A stretch of DNA of 64,000 nucleotides from Pelodera strongyloides (taxonomy: Eukaryota; Nematoda; Chromadorea; Rhabditida; Rhabditidae). The first letter of the stretch is position 1, and every line of letters starts with the position of its first letter. A program made the translations under genes and the position numbers. Positions 1-12,800 of the stretch are shown piece by piece. The stretch is from contig JAANDG010000052.1 in assembly GCA_036852015.1 (NCBI GenBank), positions 248,001 to 312,000 of the forward strand, written 5' to 3'. Below the pieces are notes generated by a model. The model ran no database searches. It was not told the DNA's origin and saw nothing but the letters and a program-made list of their open reading frames with translations.

Positions 1-2298
1 TTACGTCGAGAAGATGCATCGAGGCCTCATCGTCCAACGAAGTCAATGAAAACAAAGAACAGCAGAACAAAAACGGCAAAGTACTCTCGCTCTCTGTCCT
101 ACCTCTAACTAAACCCCAAAACATAATAACTAAATCTCAGATGGATCTCGACTGTCAACGTTCACCCTCAAACAATGCCAAAAACTCAAGCTGCTCCAAT
201 GCCAATTCCCCGAGAAGCGGCGGTTCTCGGAGTTGAACAAGGGATCACCCCAAGTCTCAACATATTTCTAGTCTCAAACAAATACAAGTTCACCCTCAAA
301 CAATGCCAAAAACTCAAGCTGCTCCAATGCCAATTCCCCGAGAAGCGGCGGTCCTCGGAGTTGAACAAGGGAGCACCCCAAGTCTCAACATATTTCTAAG
401 CTCAAACAAATACAAAGTTCACCCTCAAACAATGCCAAAAACTCAAGCTGCTCCAATGCCAATTCCCCGAGAAGCGGCGGTTCTCGGAGTTGAACAAGGG
501 AGCACTCCAAGTCTCAACATATTTCTAAGCTCAAACAAATACAAATTTCACCCTTCACTCAGTGTTGCAAACAAAGTTTCATAAAATCAAATAATGGTGC
601 ACACCAACCAAATCTATGCAGCAGCAGATGGGATTCCTCATTGGCGACAAACGGGATGGGATCTTACGTCGAGAAGATGCATCGAGGCCTCGTCGTCCAA
701 CGAAGTCAATGAAAACAAAGAACAGCAGAACAAAAACGGCAAAGTACTCTCGCTCTCTGTCATACTTCTAACTAAACCCCAAAACATAATAACTAAATCT
801 CAGATGGATCTTCGACTGTCAACGTTCACCCTCAAACAATGCCAAAAACTCAAGCTGCTCCAATGCCAATTCCCCGAGAAGCGGCGGTTCTCGGAGTTGA
901 ACAAGGGAGCACCCCAAGTCTCAACATATTTCTAAGTCTCAAACAAATACAAAGTTCACCCTCAAACAATGCCAAAAACTCAAGCTGCTCCAATGCCAAT
1001 TCCCCGAGAAGCGGCGGTTCTCGGAGTTGAACAAGGGAGCACCCCAAGTCTCAACTTATTTCTAAGCTCAAACAAATTACAATTATACAAAGTTCACCCT
1101 CAAACAATGCAAAAACTCAAGCTGCTCCAATGCCAATTCCCCGAGAAGCGGCGGTTCTCGGAGTTGAACAAGGGAGCACCCCAAGTCTCAACATATTTCT
1201 AAGCTCAAACAAATACAAAGTTCACCCTTCACTCAGTGTTGCAAACAAAGTTTCATAAAATCAAATAATGGTGCACACTAACCAAATCTATGCAGCAGCA
1301 GATGGGATTCCTCATTGGCGACAAACGGGATGGGATCTTACGTCGAGAAGATGCATCGAGGCCTCGTCGTCCAACGAAGTCAATGAAAACAAAGAACAGC
1401 AGAACAAAAACGGCAAAGTACTCTCGCTCTCTGTCCTACTTCTAGCTAAACCCCAACACATAATAACTAAATCTCAGGTGGATCTCGACTGTCAACGTTC
1501 ACCCTCAAACAATGCCAAAAACTCAAGCTGCTCCAATGCCAATTCCCCGAGAAGCGGCGGTCCTCGGAGTTGAACAAGGGAGCACCCCAAGTCTCAACAT
1601 GTTTCTAAGCTCAAACAAATACAATGTTCACCCTCAAACAATGTCTAACGCTCAAGCTGCTTCAATGCCAATTCCTCGAGAAGCGGCGGTTCTCGGAGTT
1701 GAACAAGGGAGCACCCCAAGTCTCAACATATTTCTAAGTTCAAACAAATACAAAGTTCACTCTCAAACAATGTCAAAAACTCAAGCTGCTCCAATGCCAA
1801 TTCCCCGAGACCAATTCCCCGAGAAGCGGCGGTTCTCGGAGTTGAACAAGGAAGCATCCCAAGTCTCAACATATTTCTAAGCTCAAACAAATACAAGTTC
1901 ACCCTCAAACAATGCCAAAAACTCAAGCTGCTCCAATGCCAATTCCCCGAGAAGCGGCGGTTCTCGGAGTTGAACAAGGGAGCACCCCAAGTCTCAACAT
2001 ATTTCTAAGCTCAAACAAATACAAAGTTCACCCTCAAACAATGCGAAAAACTCAAGCTGCTCCAATGCCAATTCCCCGAGAAGCGGCGGTTCTCGGAGTT
2101 GAACAAGGGAGCACCCCAAGTCTCAACATATTTCTAAGCTCAAACAAATACAATTTCTAAGCTCAAACAAATACAAAGTTCACCCTCAAACAATGCGAAA
2201 AACTCAAGCTGCTCCAATGCCAATTCCCCGAGAAGCGGCGGTTCTCGGAGTTGAATAAGGGAGCACCCCAAGTCTCAACATATTTCTAAGCTCAAACA

Positions 2299-2300
<2 letters not shown>
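1..2300 (+). repeat. satellite array, left arm (about 128-bp monomer)
   Basis: Tandem copies of a roughly 128-130 bp unit; successive copies of the same ATG-containing segment begin near 175, 303, 432, 839, 969, 1512, 1912 and 2041. Each unit contains CCGAGAA-GCGGCGG-TTCTCGG, a perfect 7-bp inverted repeat around a GC-rich loop. A second, longer unit begins at 594 and again at 1268 and brings a non-satellite spacer of about 270 bp, giving a higher-order period of about 674 bp. The array runs off the left edge. Open frames pass through the monomers on both strands, but I read them as by-products of the repeat, not genes. Confidence 0.95.

Positions 2301-2362
<62 letters not shown>
2301..2362 (+). 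repeat. (GT)n microsatellite
   Basis: About 31 uninterrupted GT dinucleotides at the junction between satellite and unique arm sequence. The matching position of the right arm (36,997-37,084) has a longer CA run, so the tract length has changed since the arms diverged. Confidence 0.98.
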
Positions 2363-2364
<2 letters not shown>

Positions 2365-3654
2365 TGAAGAAGTTTTCGAATAAGTATACCAACGTCAACG
2401 TACAGTAACTTTGATCCTCACAGCTCCTTGTCCTTTTATTGCCGCGCCTTTCTTCTATAGTTGATCGTTCCATCATTCCATCCCATTTTTATCGATATCG
2501 ATTCATGGACAAAATCAGCATCTCATTAGTCGACCTCATTTTCTGAAATCAATGTTTTACTAACCCGCACTATGTAAAGCGATTTAAATGGGGCAATAAG
2601 AATCAAACAGGTGCACGATTTGTAGATAGCAACGACAAAAATAAATACACAGAGAGAGAGGAATCTTAAGCTACATGAAGTGTGATTAGAAAAACCATGG
2701 AACGTTACTAAACAAAATAGTGAATTCATATACGGGCGAGCCCGGAGGTCCGGAGTGAATCGCGTATTGGGCGAGTGAGTGAGTAGTGTTGTGAGTACGG
2801 CCAGGAGTAAGGGGGCCTGGCTGACCCCGGTGTGCTGATTTTCTTGCCTGAGGCTAAATTTGGTCTTATATGTGTGTGTGTGATTTGAAACTAAAATTAG
2901 CATTTGGAGAATTGAAGCAAAAGGAAAAGGTATATTACTGGAAGAGAAACAAAACGCAGAAACAATATAATGGCTACGAAGTAGTATCTGCAATGCCAGC
3001 CGATATTTGTAAGAAATATCTCTTCAAATAAAAAGAGAGAGAGGAGAAAGAAAGTAGGTGACATTTTGTCGATCATGGTTTACGTTCTAGTTTAGTAATT
3101 CAACTGTAACCTAATATGTAAGTGGTTCTTGTCTAGCTAATCTTTGAAGGAAGATTTTTTATAATTACACGATTCTAACTTGGAACATTGGAAAGAGATG
3201 CGTCGCTGCGCAAACAGGACCAAGTTTACTGTAGCCATACAGTAAACTAAGATATACGTTACTAGAATGGGAGCCCGGGAGCGGGAGGCCTAATTACTGA
3301 TATAAAAGGACTGGGCTTAATCTTTCTATGTCTGGATAATATTATTGTATCTATAATTAGATATAATTCCCTTAATTCTACATATTCTCTATCATAAATA
3401 ATGCATTTTATTCAAATATTGGGCGCGAAAGGGTTGGCGTCTATTTTTTGTGCCTGGTTCGCAACGGAAAGTCTGTAATTTTCGTCATTTGTCCATTCGT
3501 GTAGGGTTTTCCTCTGCACTCTCGACGGACTATGGAATCCTGTGCTCCATTCAAGTGTACGGTAGGCTGAAGAATGTAGTTTATAGTCTAAAAAGTTGGC
3601 CCCGATCCAAATATACGGTAATTCGTATGCTATATTGAGAAATATCGTGCACAA

Positions 3655-3899
3655 TTTGATGAGCTCGCGCGCGGCGGCGCTGGTGATTGCGCAATTGTGT
3701 CGTCGAGCACCCTATACCCACATTCGTACTCGCTTGCTATCTATCGATGTTCGATAACCGGTTTTATGCTTCTTCTCATTATCTCGTCATTTCGGTGCTT
3801 CCATGGTACATGTCTGGTTCTTTCTTTTCCACTATTTAGCGCTTTTTGTTACTTTCGTTGCAAAAGTAGTCATATTTCTCCACTTCGTTTTTTCAGGAT
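3655..3899 (+). promoter_or_regulatory. 5' region and putative trans-splice acceptor of the USP8-like gene
   Basis: This is the GC-rich inner end of the left arm (GCGCGCGGCGGCGC near 3,665) followed by unique sequence. A strong acceptor (TTTTTTCAG) ends at 3,896, only three bases before the ATG at 3,900. That spacing fits spliced-leader addition, though a 5'-UTR intron would look the same. No TATA box stands out. Confidence 0.5.
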
Positions 3900-6800
3900 A
3901 TGAATGGCGATTCAAAACGGTTGCAGTTTTCGAATAGTGCCGATTTGAAGAAAGCTTCATCTCTTGATGCCGTACTTCGCACAAAACTGCACAAACTGGA
4001 CTGCAATGAGTTGGTTTTGTTTTCTTCTGATTTTCCCCATAATTTTAATTTTTAGTTATTTTTTTTTATATTTTTAATTTTGAGATCGGAGACAGTCTTG
4101 AGTCTTGACTTTTGGAGTCTAGGCACCTAATATTAAAGATCATGTGATTTTTTTTATCTTCATATTTTATGTTATTTCAGTTGTCTGGTACGTGTGAAAG
4201 AGCTCATATCAAATGCTGCCAAGGCATCTCGTGAAGGCAATTTTGAGCAGCAATTCTCGCTACTCTTCAGAACATGTGAGGTTGCTGAACTTCTGCGGCA
4301 TAAAAATGGGTTCAAGGATTTTACGAAGAAAGTAATTATTTTGTATTATTTTCAATGTTAATTATATCCTTTGTTAGCGCGAAGCACTTACAGTGTTTGG
4401 GGTTTCTACGTGAAAAAAAAGTATTTCAGAGCCCTGACAAAGCTGAGGTTTTCAAGAAACTTTACACTCAAGCTCTTTCCTCCTTGGAGGGTCTACAGAC
4501 GAAGCTTGATTCTGAATATGATCAACAAAATTCGTTTTCCACCAAAAACCGTGCTGTGAATACTGGGATCGGAGCGGCACCGAAAGAAGCACCTCAGAAG
4601 AAAATTGTTTCGCAGCCTTCAGGTTTCGTTCGTTTATATTTCGCTTGGAATTGTCTCGTGTTAGGCTTTTTTATGCGATCAAGTATTTGGTAATACTAAC
4701 CTAATGAAGTTGTTATTATTATTATTATTTAGTGTCGGACTATGTGAATAAAAAGACGATCAGTCCCAAGGATTTAATCCGCGCGCTTGAGAATCAGACG
4801 ACAAAATCGAAATCTGCTCTCATTATTGACTACAGGTATGCATTTCTGGATCATGCTAAAGAATAATAATAGTTGTATTAATGTAGTAACAATAGTTCCA
4901 GCAAAGTATATCGTGTGAATAATAATAGTACCACGATATAATAGATAATTTCCTGAAAAGAATTAGTTTTGAGTGAGGAGAGAAAAGAAAAATCTGTTGG
5001 GAAAAATGGAGTACTTTTTTTGCCGTGAAAAAGAGCCATCGTTTTTGCATTTTTTTTTGTGCAATAACAACGGTATCCAAACTTGATATATTTATGGTAC
5101 GCCTGGAATCCTGGAACTTGACGTGCTTAATATTCCAATCGCGACGGTGGTATTGCTCTTAGTACTTTAAATTATGCTTATGCAATATGCTAATTTGGAA
5201 GGTGGTTTCGTCGGGAAGTTGACAGGTTTATGCTATGAAGTACCGTACATTATTTCAGGTTCGACCGGCCTCGCCTCATAAAGTACCCGCGCCCACATTT
5301 TATTGAAGTAATACAAGTGCCAGCGGATATAATCAAATCTGGGTTGGTTTTTCTTCTTCTAATTCCCTCTTTCTCGTTATTTATTTATCATTTCTTATTA
5401 TGTTACTGCCCCCGTCCGTATGAGTAAAAAGGGTTTGTAGTTCTGCTTCAAGTTTTCTGCTATACGAAATTTCTTCAATTCTAACGTGAGAGTAGGAAAA
5501 ATGCAGAAGTTTCACCTCGGGGGAATTGAGCAAGGAATAAATTAAGTCCGCATCTCAAAATTTTGGGGAGGTTATTTAGACTAATTTGCATATAATGCAT
5601 TAGGGATTGCGAGGTGATTTAGACTAATTTGCATATAATGCATTAGGGATCGGGAGGTGAGCGTCCGCATTTGGCGGATTGTTTTATGCTATGGAATTGA
5701 GTGACCGCCTCAGTACCCACCAGCGGTTAATATGCTGATCGTGGCCATAATGGTGATATGCATTCATTAATATTGTAAAGATGTAAAATACGAAGCAGTA
5801 AAGATTGTACTATACTACTACCGATTATCTTACTTTTTACGTGTATCCTCATTTAGACTGATTTTCAACACATTATCTCAACAGCTGGACGTCGGTGTGC
5901 GTAGCAAGCTCCATCAATTGCAGAAATATGACTTGGTTGTTATTATGGAGGAAAAGAGTCCCGTGAGTTTATTATTTTAAAGCGAAATACTTGTCGGTTT
6001 TTGAAACGCATCATGACAACTGAATTCTTACGTATTTATGCTAATTTGCTCGAATTTAGCTCGTTGTTTTATTCTGGTTTATGCTCATTTGCATACGCTG
6101 CATATGATTGCTTGTTCTCGATGTTTTTCAAAAACTGTTCGATATTTCGCTTTAACAGCATTGATTATAATATGGAAATAAAGTTTAAGTGGGGGCTTCC
6201 AATGGGGAATATTTGTACATTGCCTTTAAATGCTGACAATAAACTTTTTGATAGCTGTTTAGCGCTTGTTATGTACATTCTCCCCGTTTCTGTGATGGTC
6301 ATTCTCAAATGATGTATAATCTGTGTTGCTCGTTCAGCAACACAACAAAATCACTGAACATGGGATTTTAGGCGTTTTCTCCGAATGGCGATCTTGTGAT
6401 CAACTCGAAAGCGAATATCTTGAGTGATGCTTTATTTACCGTAAGTTGTACTCTTGTCGCCTTCGCCTAGCGCGTTGTACTAATTATGAGTTCTCCAGCC
6501 ATCTTTTATATTTATCATATCACTCGAGCCTCATGCAACATGGGTTACATCATGATAGGTTCAGGTCGATTTCTAATGTAGCTGTTATTTTTTTTCAATT
6601 TATACTCTTCGAGAGAGCGCACCACCGATAAGTGATGTGAAAAAATGATACAGTTTCTTTTCAGTACAACCAAAACAACTGCCCGAAGAACAAGCCTCTC
6701 GTGATGGAAGGAGGCTTTGACAATTGGCATCTTCAATACCCGACCTACACAGAGGTACGTGTGTAAATAAACATAAATTGATGAATCTCTACGATTCGTT

Positions 6801-9800
6801 GTTCAATGCGGTCTCCAAATTTTGCTTATGACATATTCGATATTCCGCAGAGATCCTGAGAGTGATCGAATTCCAGATGACAAATCTTAGTTAGCTGAAC
6901 AGTAGTTGGTTCATTATTTACTTAAAGCTTAAAAAAAGGTAAAGGTTAGACCCGTCTTCGTAAGAGATCTGAGTCATGATCTTAGTTAGTTGAACAGTAG
7001 TTGGTTCATAGGTTCATTATTTACTTGCTAAGTACATAAGCTCAATGTTCACTAATTTAGACTGCAAGCAAACAAAAAACCGATGAAGTCAAGGCCAGAC
7101 AACACCGCATCCAGCAGATGGAATCACAGTATGGAATTCGTGAGTTTTTAAAATAATTTTCATTTCAGAATTGGATTTTCTGACTAGTGATGTATTATAA
7201 TTGTCAACCTGTAGTGTATTGTGTCTGTATGTTTCTAGAAGTCCCGCCGGTTATCCCCATTTCATATGAAGAAGTACGGCCGCAACCTGCCACGAAAATA
7301 TCGCCACACTCACAGCCAGGGCCAGGTTTGATATCGTTTTGATTTTATATGATATCTGGTGGTCTATCATCCTCATACGTACCTCTGTGTCTGTCGGGCA
7401 TTGAAGATGCCAATTGTCAAACCCCCCTTCCATCCTTTGTTAACGCAATAACTCTAAGATAGTTTTGGTTTATTCAGTTGGGTGATTCTCTTTCATGGCG
7501 TGGCGGGGAGGGTTAGTTCTAAGAACCTGTATATAGCCTGTCGGCCTTTTGATCCCTGCCACGCAGCCGAGCTGTGACTAAAACTATATTTACCCTACTC
7601 TGGAATTATAATTGTATTACTTTGTTGTGACTGACACTTCTTAAATTTCGTTTGACAGTCTATGAGAAAAAGTAGATCGAGATGTTTCACCGAGTGTTCA
7701 AGTTTCTGACTTATTTGGCTTTTTAGTTTTGGATACTTCATAACTTCATATTTCTCAACACGTTTATCTGTTCAGGTGCCTATCCTTCATTGCCACCCGA
7801 GCGACCGGCTCCCCCTTCTTCCGGTTGGTTATTGATAGTGTTTGATTGTGATTCTGACAGTGTCTAATAATTTTGTGGAATTTGAATAGTTTGTTACCGA
7901 TATTATTTCTTACTATAGGGTCCTTATGAATACTGTGCGTGTCCCATGAGTGATTGCTCCCGTTCTTTTGTGTAGGCATTCTGGAGGAGAACAAAGTTGT
8001 GACCATAATTGATCTTTTAGGTTTGTCAACAAAATACAGTGGTTCAAATATTATGACTTGTTCCGCAGAGGTGCTGAGAATTAAATTAAATGGTGTATGT
8101 TATTTTGTTCTTTAGTAAATGGTGCCCCCTCGTCGGTTTCAACGTCAATTTCATCCGATTTGGAAGTTAGTGTAACGAGAACGGCACGGGAAATTTCACC
8201 CCGGCCACAACAACAACAAGAACAAGGTAAGCATTAGGTTATAAATTTAAAGGCAACCTTGTTGTTGCCGGATTGACCATTTCATGATGTACTGTGGCGT
8301 TGTCAAGAACAAGAAAAATCTAGTTGTTTTGTGGTGCATATTGGTTTCGTGCGACTTACTTTCTAGTAGAAAGTTTTTTAACCCAGCCTCAGCGCACTCT
8401 CATTTGTTCAAGCTGAAGCTCATCTGTCTTGTCTGTCTATTGTATCCATGAATTTACCGTGCGACGTTTTAATCGGTTTCCTTGTCTAGACTTTGGTCCC
8501 TTCCCTCCACCTCCGGCAGTTCCAGTCATTAATCGTGAGGCAAAACCAGTAGTGGCTCCGGAACGGCACATACCTTCCATTGACAGGAGCAAGAAGCCCG
8601 AGGTATTGTTTATCGTTGGGTAATTTTGGAGTCGCATTGTCGCATGTACCTTGATCGTTTCGCGCATCGAAATTGAGCTTCACGCGTTTTGAATACGTAA
8701 GTTGGAAGCTTGGAAGCTATCTTCGCTCATGTTGGAGAAAGTATTAGAGAGAATAGTATGAAATATAGAATAGTGTGTAATTTTTCTTGTAGTTTGTTGT
8801 CTAATCTCGTGAATTTAGTATCCGGCTGTTTTGGGAGGCGAAGGGAAATATATCGATGGGCAACGTGACACGCAGGGTTTTGGTCCTACGTAAGTCCCTT
8901 ATTTGATTTTTTCCTATTTGTTATATTGTAAGAGCGATAGTGCCCACATTGGAACCGTCAAATCACTAAGGGCGCGTTCGGGTTCATGTTTAACATGCAA
9001 ATTCATACTGTATTTTTTACTGTCTCCAAGCATTAGATCCTTTCGGAAAGAGCAACCCGAACGCGACCTAAACGATAATGCTGATCGCTTCGAAGATATA
9101 TGGACAGCGAAACGTATTTCCTATCTCTAATAACATTGTGAGGGATATTCAAATGATTCGACTAAGCTAACGTGTCATTATTTAAATTCCCACATAATCG
9201 TGGTCACGTTTTTTTCTAACTCCCGCTACAGTACTCGCTATTCTCCTCCATATTGTACACTCTATCAAACATTCCCCAATTCACCATATCACCGGGTCAG
9301 ATTTCCCTGGATCGTCTCACTGACTGCTTCACATTTGTCGATTGGTCTGCCTGGGCCTACCCACAGTCTGAAACCCTGTCCCTTTCCACTGTGAAGGGTT
9401 TATTCGGTTCCCTGTCCACTGCAACGAGTAAATTTGTGAGCTCGGCCACCAATGCCCTCAGTGGTTATACTCGCGTGGAAGTGTAGGTGTTTAAAGCGGT
9501 ATGACACGTGGGTTTGATGTGCTAGGGAACAGCGTAACAATGTTATTGTCTTCTATCGGCTTGCGGTGACGTCGAGCGCAGAAGGGAACACACCTTGGTA
9601 CCATAGCGCTTTAATGCAGACAAATAGGATATAATATTATTCTGAGCAAGTTGTTTTCAGTGTACACGATGCACCAGCTCGTCCATCAATCGACCGTTCG
9701 ACCAAACCCGATTCTCATTCGGAGTATGTTTATATTTTGTGTACAGAGCTATTAATTTCTGATTATTTATGAGACGTAGTACGGTAGTACCATACTTATT

Positions 9801-12800
9801 ATTTGAAGTTCAATACTCAGTATGGTCATCGAAACCTAATATAGGATATTGACATAATAATATTTATTGGGAAGTTATTTGTTGTCATTTAACTAGCGCT
9901 TTCTTGCAGGAAGGAACACTTGCTCTCCATCTACAAGACCGTTGGCGATACACTCGCACGCAGCGTTTCTGGAGTAGGACCGGGGGTTAGTTTTGTAGTT
10001 TTACCATATTTTCTTCTATTTTGGACCTTGTTTACTACTGTATAGTGCGTGGTGCCGGGTACCTACCATTTTTACAGGATCAAACAAAAACTTATTTGTT
10101 TGCGCTGTATGCTGTATTATTTCGCATTTGTTCTTTTCAGAATAAAGTATTAAATATTCATATAAGCTTATAAACCCTCACCTTCGTCCATGCCGTGGAA
10201 GTGACCAGTGACGGCTGTTTTTTTTCCTTTGGATTATCTATACAAGGCTTTTTCTCATTAGTTTATTATTTCAGACGCCTGGTCGGTGCGGTTTGTATAA
10301 TATGGGCAACACGTGTTTTATGAATGCAATTTTACAGGTGAGTATTGAGTATTGATGGACATAGAGAAAAAAGTACTTTAATGCGAAATGCGAAATAACG
10401 ACCGGTTCTTGAGGCTTGGGACATATGTCAAATAACTACATTGCCATGCATCATGCATAATTACGTAGTAATGCAGGTAATTGAGAAAACCGGCCGCTCT
10501 TTCGCTTTAATGAATTATTAACATGTTTTATGAATGCACTTTTTGATTTATTGTTTTTCCTTGCATTGTGCCCAGAATCGTGCATGAATGAAAGTTCACC
10601 CCTAATCGTTTATACTTGCTAGCGTATACTTTTCATTGCAGTGTCTTTTTCAAACTCCGGGACTTCGCGAATGTTTTGGACCTAAATTTATCAATTATGT
10701 TAATGTGTGGGTTTTGTTGTTTATACTGTGGGACATGGGGGTAGGGTAGTGAGTCAGTGAGTGGATGTTCTGTGGTAACTGACTGGTAATGTGGTTTGCA
10801 AGCATCCCAACAATTCGGGTGATTCTGTCAATACTACCGTATTTCTGCACGAAACCTGCAAATATAATATGAAAAACTAAAATATTCTCGTGTAGTTCCA
10901 AGATAAGGTAAATTTTCAGCATACTTGCAAACCAGCATACTTGCAAAAAAAAAAAAAAAAGTATTATTTTTATTAAGTTGTGTTTTCTGTATTATGTTTA
11001 TAGTTCAAATCCAGTGTCCATTTTCAGAAATAGTAAAATGGGAACCGAAGGTCGAATGGCTGCCGTTTTCGCTGCACTGATGAGTGTTGTGTGGGAAGGG
11101 CGATGTTCAAAAATACGGCCGACGCTTTTCCTCGTGAGTACTTACTTTATGAAATTACACGCAATGTTTATGGTCGTTTATGCGTAATTATCTTTTATCC
11201 CAGAGGCCGTATTCAGCAACACGCAAGTAGCCATCCTTGGCCTCCCCAGAGAGCTAAATAGTGTGAGAGCAAAAGAGATTCAGAGCTTTCGTGAACCTAG
11301 GGAGGGCTCCCTGTGTGTTAGTGAATACGGCCTCTGGACCTAATGTCTCGCTTGAATAATATCGGTATTGGCTCAGTCAATCCGTCTCTAGCAGCCACCT
11401 ATATTTTCGTACGGATTTACGCCCTGGATTTACCGCTATGAGCTATGAGGACCCTGTACCGTTTCTGCGGATTTTGTTAGATTAGCACACTGTACTATAT
11501 CTTTATGTGTGTTTACCAGTTGCCTTGTATCTATCCAGCAACTAATTTTAGGAGTGGTTTTCTCAAACTGTGAACCCTTCATTCGGTGACGGGCAACAAC
11601 ATGATGCGCAAGAACTGCAGATGTTCTTGTTAGATGCGCTGCATGAAGATACCAATCGGGTAAGGACTTTGTCTTGTCTCTAGGGTTTTAGGGGTCTTCG
11701 ACATGGACGTAAATCGCGCGCAAGCAAGTTCCGATAGATAATGCAAATTTTTATATTTTAACGAAGCAAGTTGATAGTGCATACGCTAGGAGGAGATATT
11801 GCCGGCCACGAGGTCACTAAGTACTAAGCTAATGATAAGCAGAAATTGATCTCTCTAGGTGTCTGGTGTTTGTCTTGTCTGCGTTGACCTTATGCCTTGA
11901 CAGTATCTAAATCTGCCTCCTGATGTAATTGTAAGTTTCCAGGTGACGAAGCGTATTCCATTCGAGCAGAACTACGAGGGCGGAGAGATGATCGGAGCCA
12001 ATGGAAGGGATTTCCTGGAAAAGAGCCGAAAGTTCTCGAGCAGTCCAATCAATGACATATTTAATGTAAGTTAAGAGATTAGTCTTAGCAGATTACTGCA
12101 GTGAACCTTTGCAATATCATATAGTTAAAATATGTCGTTGCGGAGGAAACGAGGAAGCGAATGCCTAGTTTAAGTTTACTGTGTGCCCGTAAGAATTCGC
12201 GGCTTATTGTTAGCCAGAAGCTGCCAGCCATATTAACCTCCGTAGTCTGTACAGATTTTTTGTCTGTAATAAGTTAGTAATCTGTAATAAGAAGGGTAAT
12301 AAGTTTTTTTTTGTCTATACGATTACTATTGGTGATGTGCATGATATTGTTTTCAATGAAGTTGTTTTAAGTTCGTTTTTATCTCAGTTTTATTTCAGCT
12401 ACTCACCGTATCGGAACTCCGCTGTCTAGAATGCAATAAGCGGTCGGCCACCTTTGAACAGGCATCTTTGGTATCATTGGAACTACCACAGTACTCTGAC
12501 CGCACACACTTGAACAGCTGTTTTGCCTCCCACTTTAGTGATACGGTAGGTGATTTGTTGTTTATGAATTTATGAGCTGAGTTTTGTGATTAGGTGTTTT
12601 TTACCGTTCTGTCATTCCGTACAACCTTGTTAATAAAAAGCCAATGCCAATGCCAGTACAACAATGTCAATTTTTACACAATTGGTGGGGAGTAATCAGG
12701 GAATAAATTAGGTCCGCATCTCAAAATTTTGGATAGGTGATTTAGACTGATTTGCATATAATGCATTACGGATCGGGAGGTGATCGTCCTCATTTGGTGG

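Larger units (their letters stand above)
1..3703 (+). repeat. left arm of a large inverted duplication
   Basis: Read as its reverse complement, this segment matches 35,314-39,578: satellite array, GT/CA microsatellite, about 1 kb of unique sequence (2,363-3,345), then an AT-rich stretch and a GC-rich inner end (3,655-3,703) containing GATTGCGCAATTGTGTCGTC. The unique part is nearly identical between arms by eye, with scattered substitutions and small indels. The arm begins before the window. Homology stops about 200 bp upstream of the USP8 start codon. Confidence 0.92.

Noticed and set aside
175..2160. Multiple open frames with a repeated MPKTQAAPMPIPREAA-type peptide
   Set aside because: They arise from the satellite monomer, occur in several frames and both strands, and lack splice or start context. 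The same frames recur in the decayed right array.
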